Assembly: GCA_022828595.1 (NCBI GenBank)
Contig: JAKGHH010000003.1
Span: 19,096,934-19,160,933 of the forward strand
Length of the DNA: 64,000 nucleotides
Origin: Nelumbo lutea
Lineage: Eukaryota; Streptophyta; Magnoliopsida; Proteales; Nelumbonaceae
Direction: 5' to 3'
Positions 1 to 10,625 of the stretch are shown piece by piece; within the stretch, counting starts at the first letter, position 1; the number at the start of each line of letters is the position of its first letter. A program made the translations under genes and the position numbers. The notes beneath the pieces were generated by a model. The model saw only the letters and a list, made by a program, of their open reading frames with translations, ran no database searches and was not told where the DNA came from.

Positions 1-1153
1 TTCACTTCCACAATCACCACCAAATAAGAAAGCAAACTCTGGGTTCCCTGATTCATTTTTATGAACTACATCTTCAAATTGAGGGCCATTCTTAGCAATA
101 AAATAGCACAAATCCTCAATTTTCTGAACAACTTCTTCTGATGACTTAGGTGGAGCTGGAGGAAGTTCCAAAGTTGATTGTTCTTTGTATGATAATCCAT
201 CTTCCACCATAGAACCTATCTTACCAATGGTTGCACCTTCACCATTTGGAGCATTGTTATGTGTGGGCATATCCCCTGAGGTTTGGGCAGGGCCCATTAT
301 ATGATCAACAGAATTGTTAACCAGAACCTCAGAAGAATCAGATCGTTTATCAGAATTGGAACCGGATTCTGTATGGTGGACCAGGTTGGAACCAGCACCT
401 AAGGACATAGTTGATGAAGCCTTAGAACACCTAGCTGAATGGCTTGGAGAGGAAGATGGAGGTGGCGATGGTGATGGTGATAGTGATGGTGGAAGAGGTG
501 GAGGTGGTGGTATTGGAGGCAGATGAGCATCTTCAAAAGGAGAATGTCCAAAAGATGCAAAAGGAGCAGGGGTGACAGGAACATAACTTGACAGGGGTGG
601 GGGAGGTAATGATTGGATGTTTTGAGGACCTTGAGTACCAGAAAGTGGCGGACAAAGAGTCCTATATGGCACTTGTCCTTGTGAGGGAGGAGAAGGTAAT
701 ACTCTAGGAGGAAGTGGGCCCCAGGTCATCTCTGGGTGACTTGACCCCCGTAAAAGGAGGAACTGGTAGTGGAAGATGCACATTATGATTTGTTATGGTT
801 GAAGGATACTGGGAATTCTGTGGAGTAGTTGAATAAGTAGGTACCAGAGGGGAACTTCCATGGCCTGATGGTGGATGAACTTGCAGGGATGAAACTTGCT
901 GAACCAAAGGTAGTGGTGGAGGTCTTCCTTGCTGAAGTGGAGGAGGTGGCGCAGGAGGGCCATGCTGGTAAACAGGAGGGGCCCCTGGCTGAATTACATG
1001 AGGCGGTGGAACGGAATGCCCTTGCTGAATTATAGTGTGTGGTTGCGCAGGAAGGCCTTGCTGGAAAGGAGGAACAAGTGGAGTTTGTTGGAACTGTGGG
1101 GGTGTTGTAGGACCTGGTCTGAATGGAGGGGCATAGTTCCCTTGCCCATACAT
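1..1153 (-). CDS. SURP-domain proline-rich protein, first coding exon (partial, apparent frameshift)
   Basis: The reverse strand starts with ATG at 1153-1151 and encodes a Pro/Gln-rich N-terminus (MYGQGNYAPPFRPGP). Runs of PPP and QQG follow, then a Ser/Pro tract. Near the left edge comes a recognisable SURP (SWAP) module: EEVVQKIEDLCYFIAKNGP, then FEDVVHKNESGNPEFAFLFG. SURP modules occur in pre-mRNA splicing proteins, so a nuclear splicing role is likely. The proline-rich leader plus SURP resembles plant CHERP/SWAP-like proteins, which I recall rather than checked. The reading frame changes near 745-749, a run of five C (+ strand). Upstream of it the frame hits a TAG near 705. One frame downstream is open to base 1. 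The exon continues past the window edge, so the total length is unknown. The SURP assignment is firm; the exact family is not. Confidence 0.75.
745..749 (-). other. Apparent 1-base frameshift in homopolymer
   Basis: On the + strand the sequence reads ttgacccccg. Moving through this C5 run, the protein frame of the SURP gene switches. Both sides are rich in proline and free of stops in their own frame. One base fewer in the run would keep them in register. This could be a sequencing or assembly error, a true mutation, or an unusual splice; no good GT/AG pair was found here. Confidence 0.6.
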
Positions 1154-1770
1154 TTCAAAATCTATAACTTAACATGTAAACCAAGCATGAACCATTTCAC
1201 TACCAGGAATAGAAGCATCAAAACCACCTCAAAGTCAAAGAGGGGCAAAATGCTTGCATTGCCAACTATATCCTATAATTGCAATATATTACAATTGGTC
1301 CAACACAAAACCATCCAGCTCAATACTCTTGGGAAATTTCCTGCAGAATGAAATAGGATTTTTCTCAGAATACCCGTTTGACAAACGGTTCATTTTTAAT
1401 AAAACCTGGTAATAAAAATAGGGAATGGATTCTCACAATACATATTTGCTGTTAAAATATAATAAATAAATAGAATGGCCAATCCTCATGGAGAAGTAAA
1501 AGTCCATTTCAGAACTTCCCAAGCTCACTTTCAAATAAAATGTTTCAAAGAACAAAAAAAGGAAGTGAATTCTTTAACGCCCAACAATTTGGTTTGTAAC
1601 AACCAAATCCAAGTGAAATCCTAGTATATGCCACCCTTACCTCCTTCAAAATACTTCGCCACCCAATACAAATCTCGAGAAACTACCAAAACATTTAATT
1701 TGGCCCAGCCCACGTGGCCCTAGCCACCCCTCATGGGCTGGGCTATGTAGTTATTCCGTATTCATATGCT
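1154..1770. other. 5' flank of the SURP gene
   Basis: Holds the presumed 5' UTR and promoter of the reverse-strand SURP gene. The DNA is AT-rich. I see no convincing TATA box or second exon and no other gene. Confidence 0.4.
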
Positions 1771-1773
1771 TAA

Positions 1774-1882
1774 GCTTCAGTTTGGAAGCTGTATAAATGT
1801 AAATATATACAGTGTAAATGCATACAAAATATAAGATTTTGCATTCTACATATTTGCATTTGTATTCCTTCCAAATTCATTT
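1774..1882. mobile_element. Tourist-like MITE, 109 bp
   Basis: TAA lies on both sides (1771-1773 and 1883-1885). The inner ends are imperfect inverted repeats: GCTTCAGTTTGGAAGCTGTA on the left, and TTCCTTCCAAATTCATTT on the right. The interior is AT-rich with TAAATGTAAATATA / TATTTGCATTTGTA palindromy. A TAA target duplication and short length fit PIF/Harbinger-derived Tourist MITEs. The same end sequences recur at 2083-2236 and 57436. Confidence 0.6.
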
Positions 1883-2082
1883 TAAGGTGAAAAAAAATCT
1901 ACAATGCAAAAAGAAAGACGTGATAATGGAAAAGATTTAACCAATCAAGCCCCAAAAATTTTGATATTAAAAGCCTTAATGATATTTTATCACTCTGTAT
2001 GGGAAGAATGTAAATATAAATATGTACAGTACAGTACAAAATAAGCTTATTTGTACAGAATCGGCTTTCTCTTTTTTCTTAA

Positions 2083-2236
2083 GACTTAATTTGGAAGGAG
2101 CACAAATGCAAATATGTAGAGTACAAAACTTTATATTTTATATTATTTTCTACATATTTTCAAAATTATAGAATATAAAATAATACAAGATTTTACACTT
2201 TACAAATTTGCATTTATACTTCTTCCAAACTAAGCC
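2083..2236. mobile_element. Tourist-like MITE, 154 bp
   Basis: Flanked by TAA at 2080-2082 and 2237-2239. Terminal inverted repeats are GACTTAATTTGGAAGGAG (left) and CTTCTTCCAAACTAAGCC (right). Inside, the sequence is palindromic and AT-rich (CAAATATGTAGAG / TACAAATTTGCA). Same family as 1774-1882. No coding capacity. Confidence 0.65.
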
Positions 2237-2239
2237 TAA

Positions 2240-3101
2240 TGATAAAATCAAAGATGCTACACAAAACTGAGGGTAGCACATTCCTACGTTTTTTTTTAAC
2301 ATTACAACCAGCACGATACCCATCCGGAACATCAAACGCTCAATGCAGCTGCAATTGTCGAGGCATGCATTACAGTGCAATCGAGGGAAAAAGAAAAAAG
2401 AAAAAAAAAAGACCAAACAAACAAAAAAAGCCAAATGAGACTCCCTTCAAAATATGAAAATGACTATTGGGAAAGAAATATGATATTTTTGCATGCATTC
2501 TTTACTTGGTTTGTAAGGAAATTGAAAACAGCGCCCATGTTTAAATCTGGGAGAACTCTTGAGTCTTTGATGAGCTTTGGTGAGGGATCACTTGGATCAT
2601 GTGCATATCATGACCACCATGATTATAGATTGCATCCACATGTTGTTAGTCTAGTAATAGAATTCTTTAATGTATGTGCTTTACATGTAGACTGTTGATA
2701 AACAAACTGCAAGTTGAAGCCACATGCCTGTTAATACGCTTGATGCACGCATCTCTCCTTGGAGCTATATTCACTATTGGGTCCTCCAAATATTCATGTG
2801 GCATCTGCTGACTTTTGATCTACTATTTCTCATAGAGACTACTGACGAGTTTACATCTGCGCCCTCACAATGTCCCACAGCACATTCCCGCCTTGTTTTG
2901 GAAACATAATGTCATCATCAGGAGATGTTTTCGATACAAAGCGGGGATGCGCTGTGGGGCGCCCCATCGTAGGGCACAGATCTGAATTCACTACTGACTA
3001 GGGTTGTCAGTGAATCGGGTTAAGTGGTAAATCTGCATTGACCCGATCCTATGGGATAGGGTTGGGTTGAAATAGGTTTATGCTAAAACCAACCTCTTGA
3101 T
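2240..3101. other. Intergenic, no recognisable gene
   Basis: Contains a polyA-rich tract at about 2390-2430 and short open frames without recognisable protein character. Nothing else is supported. Confidence 0.4.
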
Positions 3102-3595
3102 AGGGTGTCAATTGGATCAAATTTGGTCCAATCAGATCCGATTCAATACAAACCCATTGCATATGGATCAGGTCCAATCCAATATGATGAAATGATGAAT
3201 ATTTTGGACTATTTTAGACTGGTCCAATTCAATGTATGGACTATCCAATTTGTTCAAATTAGTTTCAATCCAAATATGCATTCTTCTAAGGGCTATACAA
3301 CAGGGGGTAGCCCATCCCCCAACCCAGGTGTAGACGGGATTCAATTCCAAGTGTCAGCTATGACCAGCAGGAGACCTTACAAAGTTACAAAGTAGTTGGT
3401 TGGCACCTTGTAAGACCTGATATTGATTCGATCTGGCCCAATTTAATATAAATCCATTACAGAAAGACCACATCCAATCCAATCCAATAAATACTTTCAA
3501 CCATTAAATCTGAATTAGTCTAATTCACATCCAATTCATCAAAAATGATTTTGATTTGGACAGTTCCAACCCAAAACCTATTCATTGACACTCCA
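3102..3595. mobile_element. Degenerate hAT-like MITE of the GGGTGTCAAT family, interrupted
   Basis: Starts AGGGTGTCAATTGGATCAAA and ends near TTCATTGACACTCC. The interior matches the reverse complement of the 6200-6612 element (GGTCCAATCCAATATGATGA, TATTTTGGACTATTTT). It is interrupted at about 3290-3412 by a SINE-like insert. The target duplication is no longer recognisable. Confidence 0.45.
3290..3412 (-). mobile_element. SINE-like element inside the MITE
   Basis: Read on the minus strand it contains AAGGTCTCCTGCTGGTCAT, then GGAATTGAATCCC (loosely like a pol III B box), then ACACCTGGGTTGGGGGATGG. These blocks recur in the same order at 18820-18955, and part of them near 55046-55140. Shared blocks with different flanks indicate a dispersed repeat. 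The tRNA-derived SINE assignment is an inference. Confidence 0.35.
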
Positions 3596-5150
3596 ATTCC
3601 TTGAAATTCCTTGAATGTTTATATATAGATGCTTTATACATGGGATGAGTTGGGTTGGGTCGGTACCTATCTTTTTAACTGGGTTAGGTTCGGGTTGAGT
3701 CTAACCCGTTGTGTATCGGACCCACTAACATCTCTCACGAAGACCCACGACTGGTATCTCAATACGGGTTTGATCGTTTAACCAATTCATGGTGTTTTAC
3801 CCCGCTGGACGCCGGTTCAGCTGCTCACGGATGTCCGGACCCCGATTGTGAAAGAACAAAAGTCAAAAGGGTTAAAAGTAGGTTACCTACACTGGTTAAT
3901 TTGGGAGTTGGGAGTTTGAATTGGCTATTTCCAAGACGGTTGAAATTTGTCCACCCCAAACCCGATAAAAGAATAAAAGAACTTTGCCAGTTGGCACACA
4001 ATTATTGAAACTTGAAAGCACAAATCACAAACCATCAATTTGTTTCAACTTAGGGTTTGGCGTTGGGTGGGCCCCACTAATAATATATAATTGATTTGAT
4101 AATGGGCCAGGACTGTCAATAGTTCGGATTTGTTCCGAGTTGGGGTAGATTCGGTCTACCGGTAAAAATAATAATAATGATAATCCTAGACCTATTACTG
4201 ACCAATTGTTGGACCAACAACAACCATATTATTATGTGGGTTTATTATATCCGAGCCGATAAAACCTCATTATATCTGAAACGCAGATCCAATGCACGTG
4301 GTTACAGGATGAGTGATTGGTGATAGAAATGGTAATTGTAACTGTGGTTACAGGATATTCGGGTTTCGGATTCCCCAGAAAAGCGGCATTGTAGTGTGGA
4401 AACACTGCAGATCGGTGGGAAGAAAAAAGAGAAATAAAACTTGGATATCTTCAGTATCGAGGAGATGAATTGAACCACTGAGAGTTTGGAATAAATGGGC
4501 ATTAGTATGAGATCTGCAGACCTTTCATTCGTTGGTGTCTAGTGAAGGAACTGGGACCTTACAATCAAAGGATTGGTTAAAGATTTTATGACTTTTCGGT
4601 TGAGAAGTGAGAGAGTTGCATTAAATTAAACTTCGAAACATGCAACCAGAAACCACTCACTTTCCACCTCCCCGTGCTTAAAGCTGTCGAAAGGACCAAT
4701 GGACTGGATACATGATGCTCTCTAATTTAATATCTCCATTATCAGCTTTGGACTGGAAGTGATACCTTGAGTGCTGCTTATCTTGTTTGCTTTAGGAAAT
4801 GGTATCTGATCATCTGTAACCAGCTTTACCAAATGATGGAGAGATAAATTGGTATTATTGCTTCTCTTCAATGTATCTCCTAGCTACCACAAGAAATTGA
4901 GATTATTTATGCCCTTTTCAATTAATTCAAGAGACCCAGTTTGGGCAACCGGGCAGGTTTTGTAAATAATAGATCCTATTTGCCTCTTTAGACATCTCAA
5001 CTTGTATCATCTCCAAAATACATGATTGGATTTTCAAAATCCAAATCTCATTACACCTTTCTTCACATTTTAGGGTAAGATGGGTCATATTTGCAAGTTT
5101 AGGCCTAGAATCTACATTGATGAGGGCAGATTTGACCATTTGCTAATATC
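3596..5150. other. Intergenic, no recognisable gene
   Basis: Low-complexity and AT-rich. The 99-codon open frame at 3709-4008 has no domain or compositional sign of being a protein. Nothing supported. Confidence 0.4.
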
Positions 5151-5940
5151 TTGACACATGGCATCTCAAAATAGTTGGATGATACTCCGACATTACAAGG
5201 GTGATGACTTGCCTTAGCCAAAATGATTGAAACCTATTTGTCAACCTATTGGAGATCCGGTTGACGACCTACCTCAGCCGACCTGATAGAGTTCTAGTTG
5301 GCGAGACCTCATACACAATTCGGGCACCTCGACAGGGTGGCTAGAAGCACTTCATCTAGAGCCGACCTCTGGTACATCGTCATTACTGACCCAAGGGACC
5401 TTGGCGCAAGGAGCAACCTCCCTCGAGGACTTGTCGACTTGACTGAGGTCTAGGTGGCAATCTGCCAAACGTGCTCGCTAACCCCATCCGTGTGTGCATC
5501 TCGTCACTCTTAGGACTTTCGGAAGTCAGCTCTCGCACCAAATGTTTCGGAGGAAAGTGAATAAGGCACAAAGCTTGATCTACATGTGCCACTACCTTTG
5601 AAGACTTTGAACCAACCAGCCACATCTTCCGGAGATCTTGGTCGCAGTGCGTGAAGCCCATGCCAAACAACGCCTATATAAAGTGCCCACCCCAAGTGAT
5701 CTACTCGCAGCTCTCTAGCATTTTAGCTCTTTCTAAAATCTCCACATCGCTGACTTAAGCATTAGAGTGCCCACCCCAAGTGAAGCAACCCAAGCACTTT
5801 GACACTGTCTCTTTGCAAGTCGAGCCGAAGAACTAGCCAGTTTGGCATTTGAGCCACCTTTTGACAGAGAACTTGCCAACTCGGAGTCCGAGCTATCCTC
5901 CAACAAGGAGTTGCCGTATCGCAAATCATCACACATCTAG
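5150..5940 (+). repeat. Probable solo LTR or LTR fragment (gypsy type)
   Basis: A GC-richer island within AT-rich DNA. It holds a TATA-like promoter core (GCCTATATAAAGTGCCCACC) at about 5670. About 60 bp later comes CTGACTTAAGCATTAGAGTG, a phrase common just downstream of the start site in plant gypsy LTRs. The phrase GTGCCCACCCCAAGTG is repeated in both segments. No internal domain or primer-binding site follows, so this is a fragment or a solo LTR. The limits are approximate. Confidence 0.4.
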
Positions 5941-5941
5941 T

Positions 5942-6025
5942 TTCTTATTATATATAAGTAATAAGCAATTAAAATAGCATGAACAAACTATTATTATATA
6001 TAAGTAATAAGCAATTAAAAATATA
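5942..6025. repeat. Short AT-rich direct repeat
   Basis: The phrase TTATTATATATAAGTAATAA followed by GCAATTAAAA occurs twice, about 45 bp apart, separated by a tagcatgaacaaacta spacer. It looks like a local duplication. Confidence 0.55.
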
Positions 6026-6199
6026 TAAACTATCAATTAGCTTTCATATAAAATATTATTACATTCAACATTTAGTACATTAAATTCATATACCTTTTTC
6101 AATAATACATTGGTTGGGGAGGGTCAAGTTTACCTAATATCACTATCCTATCCATGCCCGTATAAGCTATGGAATCCCAAAACCTATCCCCACCCCAAT

Positions 6200-6612
6200 T
6201 AAGGGTGTCAATGAACCGGTTTTAGATTGGACCTCATTCAGTCTAAAATCAAATTGAACAGATTGGACATACCAACAAGGCACATTGGATTGGACCAGTA
6301 CGGTCCAAAATATTTATTAGATTGAATTGGACCCGATCCATCCATATAAATTTATATTGGATTGGGTTGGATTAAGCCAATATCCGGTCCATTAATATAA
6401 GATAAGAATGTAGGTGTCAATGAACCGGGTTTAGATTGAAACCAATATAAATCAAAATGAATTTGAACAGATTGAACAATCCAAACATTTAATTGGACTG
6501 GTCCAAAATGATCCAAAATATTCATTATATTGGATTGGACCTGGTCTATTTATAATAAACTCACATTGGACTGGATCGGATTGAACCAAATCCAGTTCAA
6601 TTAACACCCCTA
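6200..6612. mobile_element. hAT-like MITE, 413 bp, with 8-bp target duplication
   Basis: Ends are TAAGGGTGTCAATGAACCGG (left) and CAGTTCAATTAACACCCCTA (right), an imperfect inverted pair. The flanks are ACCCCAAT (6192-6199) and ACCTCAAT (6613-6620), which match at 7 of 8 bases; 8-bp duplications are typical of hAT. An internal copy of the end (GTAGGTGTCAATGAACCGGG) lies near 6412, so the element has a two-unit structure. The related copy at 33139-33366 has the same layout with a shorter second unit. Confidence 0.7.
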
Positions 6613-7202
6613 ACCTCAATATCCATTTTTTAGGAGAAAAAACCTCATTAGGGTGAACACGCATCATACCCATCAGTTGAGAAGGTAAATACATCTCTCT
6701 AAAATATCAAACACAAGATGAAACCCATATAATAACAAACACAAGGTAAATCAATCAGTTGACCAATGGGCTCAAAAAGGAGAAAAAAAAGGGGGGGGGG
6801 GGCTGATTTGGATAGATTTCTAAAACGTAAATAGGCATGTCATTAAGCTCATTGGGATTGAGTGGCCTACCTTAGCTTATCTGGATCAGATAAAATATAC
6901 TGAAGTAAAATAACAGTTTTGTTTTATCGTTTTGTAGAAGTCCAAATCCATTGCTTGCTTTTGTAGTTTTGCGTTGGAGATGTCTTTTTGGCGTTACACT
7001 AATCAGCCTCTTCTCGAATCTCAAGTACAACTTCACCTAACATCGATGATCGAACCATTTAACTAAACAAGGGCTGCGATTGGTCTAAATGTGATCCAAG
7101 TATCCAACACATCTGAAGTTGCATCCCCACTTCAGTGCTGGAAAATAAGTACTTTCTTTGATTTTCTCATGCCCATTGCTTAGACTCACTCTATTGTATA
7201 CA
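6613..7202. other. Intergenic with G homopolymer
   Basis: Contains a pure G run at about 6790-6802 next to an A-rich stretch. No gene. Confidence 0.4.
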
Positions 7203-7515
7203 GGGTTCGTTTGGTTTGGTTTGTAATCAGAATCAGAATTAAAATCTGAATCAAAATCCTTTAGAATTTGTATTGAAATGGTCTATTTTCATAGTTGATT
7301 CAAATAGGAATCGAAATGAAAATTGAAATCAGTTGGAGTGAGATTTTATTCTCAAATAAAAGTGAGAAAAGTGACCATTTTCAAATAAAAAAATACTATT
7401 CTATTAAGAATGCGAATAAGATTCAGATTCCACCCAATCAATTCAGTCGTTGGAATCCAAATGACCCATTCCAAATTCAATTTGAAAGCCCTATTCATGC
7501 AAACCAAATGAGCCC
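7203..7515. mobile_element. MITE of the GTTTGGTTT family
   Basis: Begins GGGTTCGTTTGGTTTGG and ends CAAACCAAATGAGCCC, an inverted pair. The interior is built of AATCAGAATCAGAATTAAAA and its complement. The terminal sequence resembles the elements at 16546 and 18054. No clear target duplication. Confidence 0.5.
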
Positions 7516-8224
7516 TCAATTCAATAGAGTTGACTGCTGCACATTCTTTCTCTGGTGTGAATCGGTGAGTTTAAAATTCAAATTTGTACAAGTTTTTTCA
7601 AACCCAGTCCTCAGTCACCCGTCTGTAAGTTCAAACCAGCTTCAGAATTCCCTTGAAGACGGAGAAATTTTGGGTATTTTAGACCATAAGTCTTGAAGGA
7701 ATTTCAATTTCAAAATTCATTGTAGATGATAATGGGTCAAAAATACAATTTGTTTATTTATTTTTTATTTTTTACTTTTGGTGCTACAAAGAACTATTCT
7801 TTTCAACCGGTTAAGGATTACCGCTTTCTAAGTTGTTGTATTGTAGAAGTTTAGCCCACGTTCAATACTCGTGATTCAGTATTACCAATTTTTTGTTCAC
7901 ATTTCATATAGAGTCTCTAAATGGAAAAATAATTTACCTATCTCCAAGAAAAATAACACTTATCCAGAAAAAAATGGTAATAATTTATCAGGAAAATGTA
8001 CTTTTCACAAACCCTAGAGTTCTCTGAAAAACACACCCCCTTATATAGTATGTGTTTGGTTCATGGCCAATTATGGATAAGCTGTTTATTTGTATTTTTT
8101 CACTTTAAACATTTATTTATACTTTTCATTTTAAATGCTTATTTTTGTTGTTATTTGATTGGGCTTCACTTTAAATGTTTTTTACTTTTCAACTCAGATT
8201 AATACTCATTAAAGTATGTTATAT
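7516..8224. other. Intergenic, no recognisable gene
   Basis: AT-rich with T-rich tracts. No domain-bearing frame. Confidence 0.4.
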
Positions 8225-8455
8225 TAGCATTTGGTTTCAAGAAACATTGGGGCGTTGGGGGAAATTGATGTTTCCCCAAATGCCCCATGCACAAAAATCA
8301 AAGCGTTTTAGTTTTCTACCATTATTTGATAAACGATGAAACCAAACAGTTGTTTCATTTTGCTTCATATGCAATAAACGTCAACGCCTATGTGGCATTG
8401 ATGTGGCGGCATTTTTTTAATAAACACCCACGGAACCAAACACATCCATAATGTA
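8225..8455. mobile_element. Probable MITE (TGTTTGGTTCC family)
   Basis: The left part is GCATTTGGTTTCAAGAAACA, the right part AACACCCACGGAACCAAACA. The end is similar to the left end at about 46715 (GTGTTTGGTAAAGTGGGCG). Boundaries and target duplication are not clear. Confidence 0.35.
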
Positions 8456-8753
8456 AAAGAATTGATCCACTATGGTTTAGTTTTACTAGTGTTTGGCAAT
8501 AATACATTTATGCATTGACAATTACAAAAAGTATAATTTCCAAGGAATGTATGAACCCAAAATGAGAGGGAATTTTACATATAAAAAATGATGTACATTT
8601 GCACTCAAGTTGATTAAATGTTAAAAAGTCATATTTTTACCTTGAGATTTGTATTTGCATCCATTACAACTAAAACTCATTTAGCAAGACAATAAATTTA
8701 TCATTGCAAAACTAAATCAACTTTGCATTTGTATAGACCAGAATGTACTCTAA

Positions 8754-9187
8754 GGCTGCATTTGATTGCAATGCAAACACAAATATGTATATTTTATATT
8801 TACTATCTTTTTGGTTTATGAATGCAAATACGGTTCAGATTTTAAATTGTTTTTGCACTCATCTTGTTTGTTTGAAATCGGTGCTAAGTGTGGGCCCCAT
8901 CATTAAATGCTCTAACTACCTCATATGCTCTAATGTCTTAACTTTGGTTAAAATTTGATTATTAAAAGAATACAAAATTGTATAAAAAAAATAGGTACAG
9001 TAATATTCTCTTTTCAGAATATAAAAAATGTCAAAAAATACATTTTTGACATAATAATCATTACTTTTTTATATGTCAAACAAACTCTCACAAATGCGAT
9101 ATATAAATACCCCGGTTTGCATTTATATTGCAAACAAAAGAAGCCCCACATACTTGCATTTGTACCCTATTTGCATTCTTTGAAGCC
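8754..9187. mobile_element. Tourist-like MITE, 434 bp
   Basis: TAA flanks at 8751-8753 and 9188-9190. Left end GGCTGCATTTGATTGCAATG, right end TTTGCATTCTTTGAAGCC. Inside are paired CAAACACAAATATG and CATACTTGCATTTG blocks. A truncated relative lies at about 9349-9537. Confidence 0.55.
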
Positions 9188-9348
9188 TAATGAAATACAT
9201 GATATCTCAAAAACTTATAACCAATCAACTGATATTATAAAGGGGTGATCAATCATATAGTATTCATCAAAATTCTTGAAGTGCTTTAGTTGGTCAAAGC
9301 TCATCAGGCACTATGTCTTATGTCTTTTCAATATCATAGATTTTCCCT

Positions 9349-9537
9349 TGGAAACGATGCAAATAAGTGTTAATACAAATATGTAGAGTGTAAAATGGTT
9401 CATATAAATTATAAAATTGGGCTAGTTTTGCACTAGCAAATTTACATTCTTACCAAACACATGCAAAAATGAATCATAATACAAATTTACCCTAAACCAA
9501 ATTTTACACTCCATTTGCATCATTTCCAAAGGCAGCC
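9349..9537. mobile_element. Truncated Tourist-like MITE
   Basis: The right end TTTCCAAAGGCAGCC is followed by TAA. The left part TTGGAAACGATGCAAATAAG pairs with the right arm GCATCATTTCCAA but lacks the outermost bases. Confidence 0.4.
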
Positions 9538-9540
9538 TAA

Positions 9541-10122
9541 TGAAAATGGTTATACAACAACATCCAGCACACTCTGGTAATTCGTCCGAATGTAACTTGA
9601 TTTATTCATTGTTTGGCCAGCTTCGAAAGTGTCTCCGAATGTAACTTCATTTCTGTTTCTTCCCTCCAATAATTTCTGGTAATTCGTCCAAACATCTGGT
9701 CTGTAGTCATATACTCATATTTCAGAGTTCACACACTAATTCTTACCTATGGATGGAGTGGGCCCATTTTGTAGTGTTTCTAAATGAACCTGGATAAGTA
9801 ACACTGTTCTTGGTGGGACCTATCAACACACGTGCACCTTATATAGATGATATATAAAGTGATGCTTAACCTTATAATTAGATTTAGTTGTTATTAAACA
9901 ATTAAACATATTTTAGTGAAATGACAAAAAAGCCACTGCTCATTATGGCAAGTGTCAAATCATGGGGTGGGGTGTTTTTAACCTTTAATCTTTAAAGCAT
10001 GTACTTTTTTTTTTATCACTGATCAGTGACCTGTGTGCGCCCAAATCACTCTCCTAAATCCTGAATTTATTTATATTAAAAATAATAAAATATGTGGGAT
10101 GATGACGTGGACTGGCTCCCAC
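9541..10122. other. Intergenic, distal upstream of the methylesterase gene
   Basis: AT-rich, no coding signal. It contains the phrase AATGTAACTT...TTCGTCC repeated at about 9580-9690 in diverged form. Confidence 0.35.
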
Positions 10123-10522
10123 TTCCAGTCACACCAGAGTAGACAAACTCAAGTGGGTAGCGTTGTGGGTAGCAGATACGGACTCAACTCTCAAGTGGGC
10201 CACATGTTCAATCCCTTGTCAACGTTATTATATACTCCATGATGTCGGCCTAAAAGGGCCACGTGGAAGAGTCCAAGAATTCCACGTTGGTATCACCCGG
10301 GCTGCCAAGTAAGATGCCACGTGGAAGAGTCCAATTCCAGTCACACCAGAGCAGACAAGCTCAAGTGGGTAGCAGATACGGACTCAACTCTCAAGTGGGC
10401 CACATGTTCAATCCCTCGTCAACGTTATTATACACTCCATGATGTAGGCCTAAAAGGGCCACGTGGAAGAGTCTAAGAGTTCCACGTTGGTATCACCCGG
10501 GCTGCCAAGTAAGCTGCCACGT
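10123..10522. repeat. Tandem duplication of about 0.2 kb (two units)
   Basis: Unit 1 is 10123-10334 and unit 2 is 10335-10522. Both begin TTCCAGTCACACCAGAG and both contain GGACTCAACTCTCAAGTGGG, GTTCAATCCC and CACCCGGGCTGCCAAGTAAG. Unit 1 has an extra GCGTTGTGGGTA and a longer tail. Differences are few, so the duplication is fairly recent. It ends about 300 bp before the methylesterase start codon. Confidence 0.85.
10260..10465. promoter_or_regulatory. Cluster of G-boxes (CACGTG) upstream of the methylesterase gene
   Basis: Perfect palindromic CACGTG sits at 10260-10265, 10318-10323 and 10460-10465. Each lies in the context GCCACGTGGAAGAGT, and other ACGT cores occur (TCCACGTTGG twice, GCCACGTAACACG at about 10516). 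G-boxes bind bZIP and bHLH factors in light, ABA and stress control. Function here is inferred from position only. Confidence 0.5.
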
Positions 10523-10618
10523 AACACGTTCTCGTGTCGAAGCCCTTAAAGGTAGGTACGTTTAGTAATTTATGGATATGATGAGGGCCATTTCCATCGA
10601 TTGAAATGATTCGCACAC

Positions 10619-10625
10619 TATAAAG
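10619..10625 (+). promoter_or_regulatory. TATA box of the methylesterase gene
   Basis: TATAAAG in the context CACACTATAAAGTGGCATCC, about 200 bp before the start codon. The following 10650-10822 is CT-rich, as in plant 5' UTRs. Confidence 0.55.

Noticed and set aside
929..1351. 140-codon + strand frame opposite the SURP exon
   Set aside because: It is the antisense shadow of the proline-rich exon: Trp/Arg-rich composition mirrors CCN and GGN codons, and no domain is visible.
3709..4008. 99-codon open frame that could be a small gene
   Set aside because: No domain, no sign of splice partners, and it lies in repeat-rich DNA.
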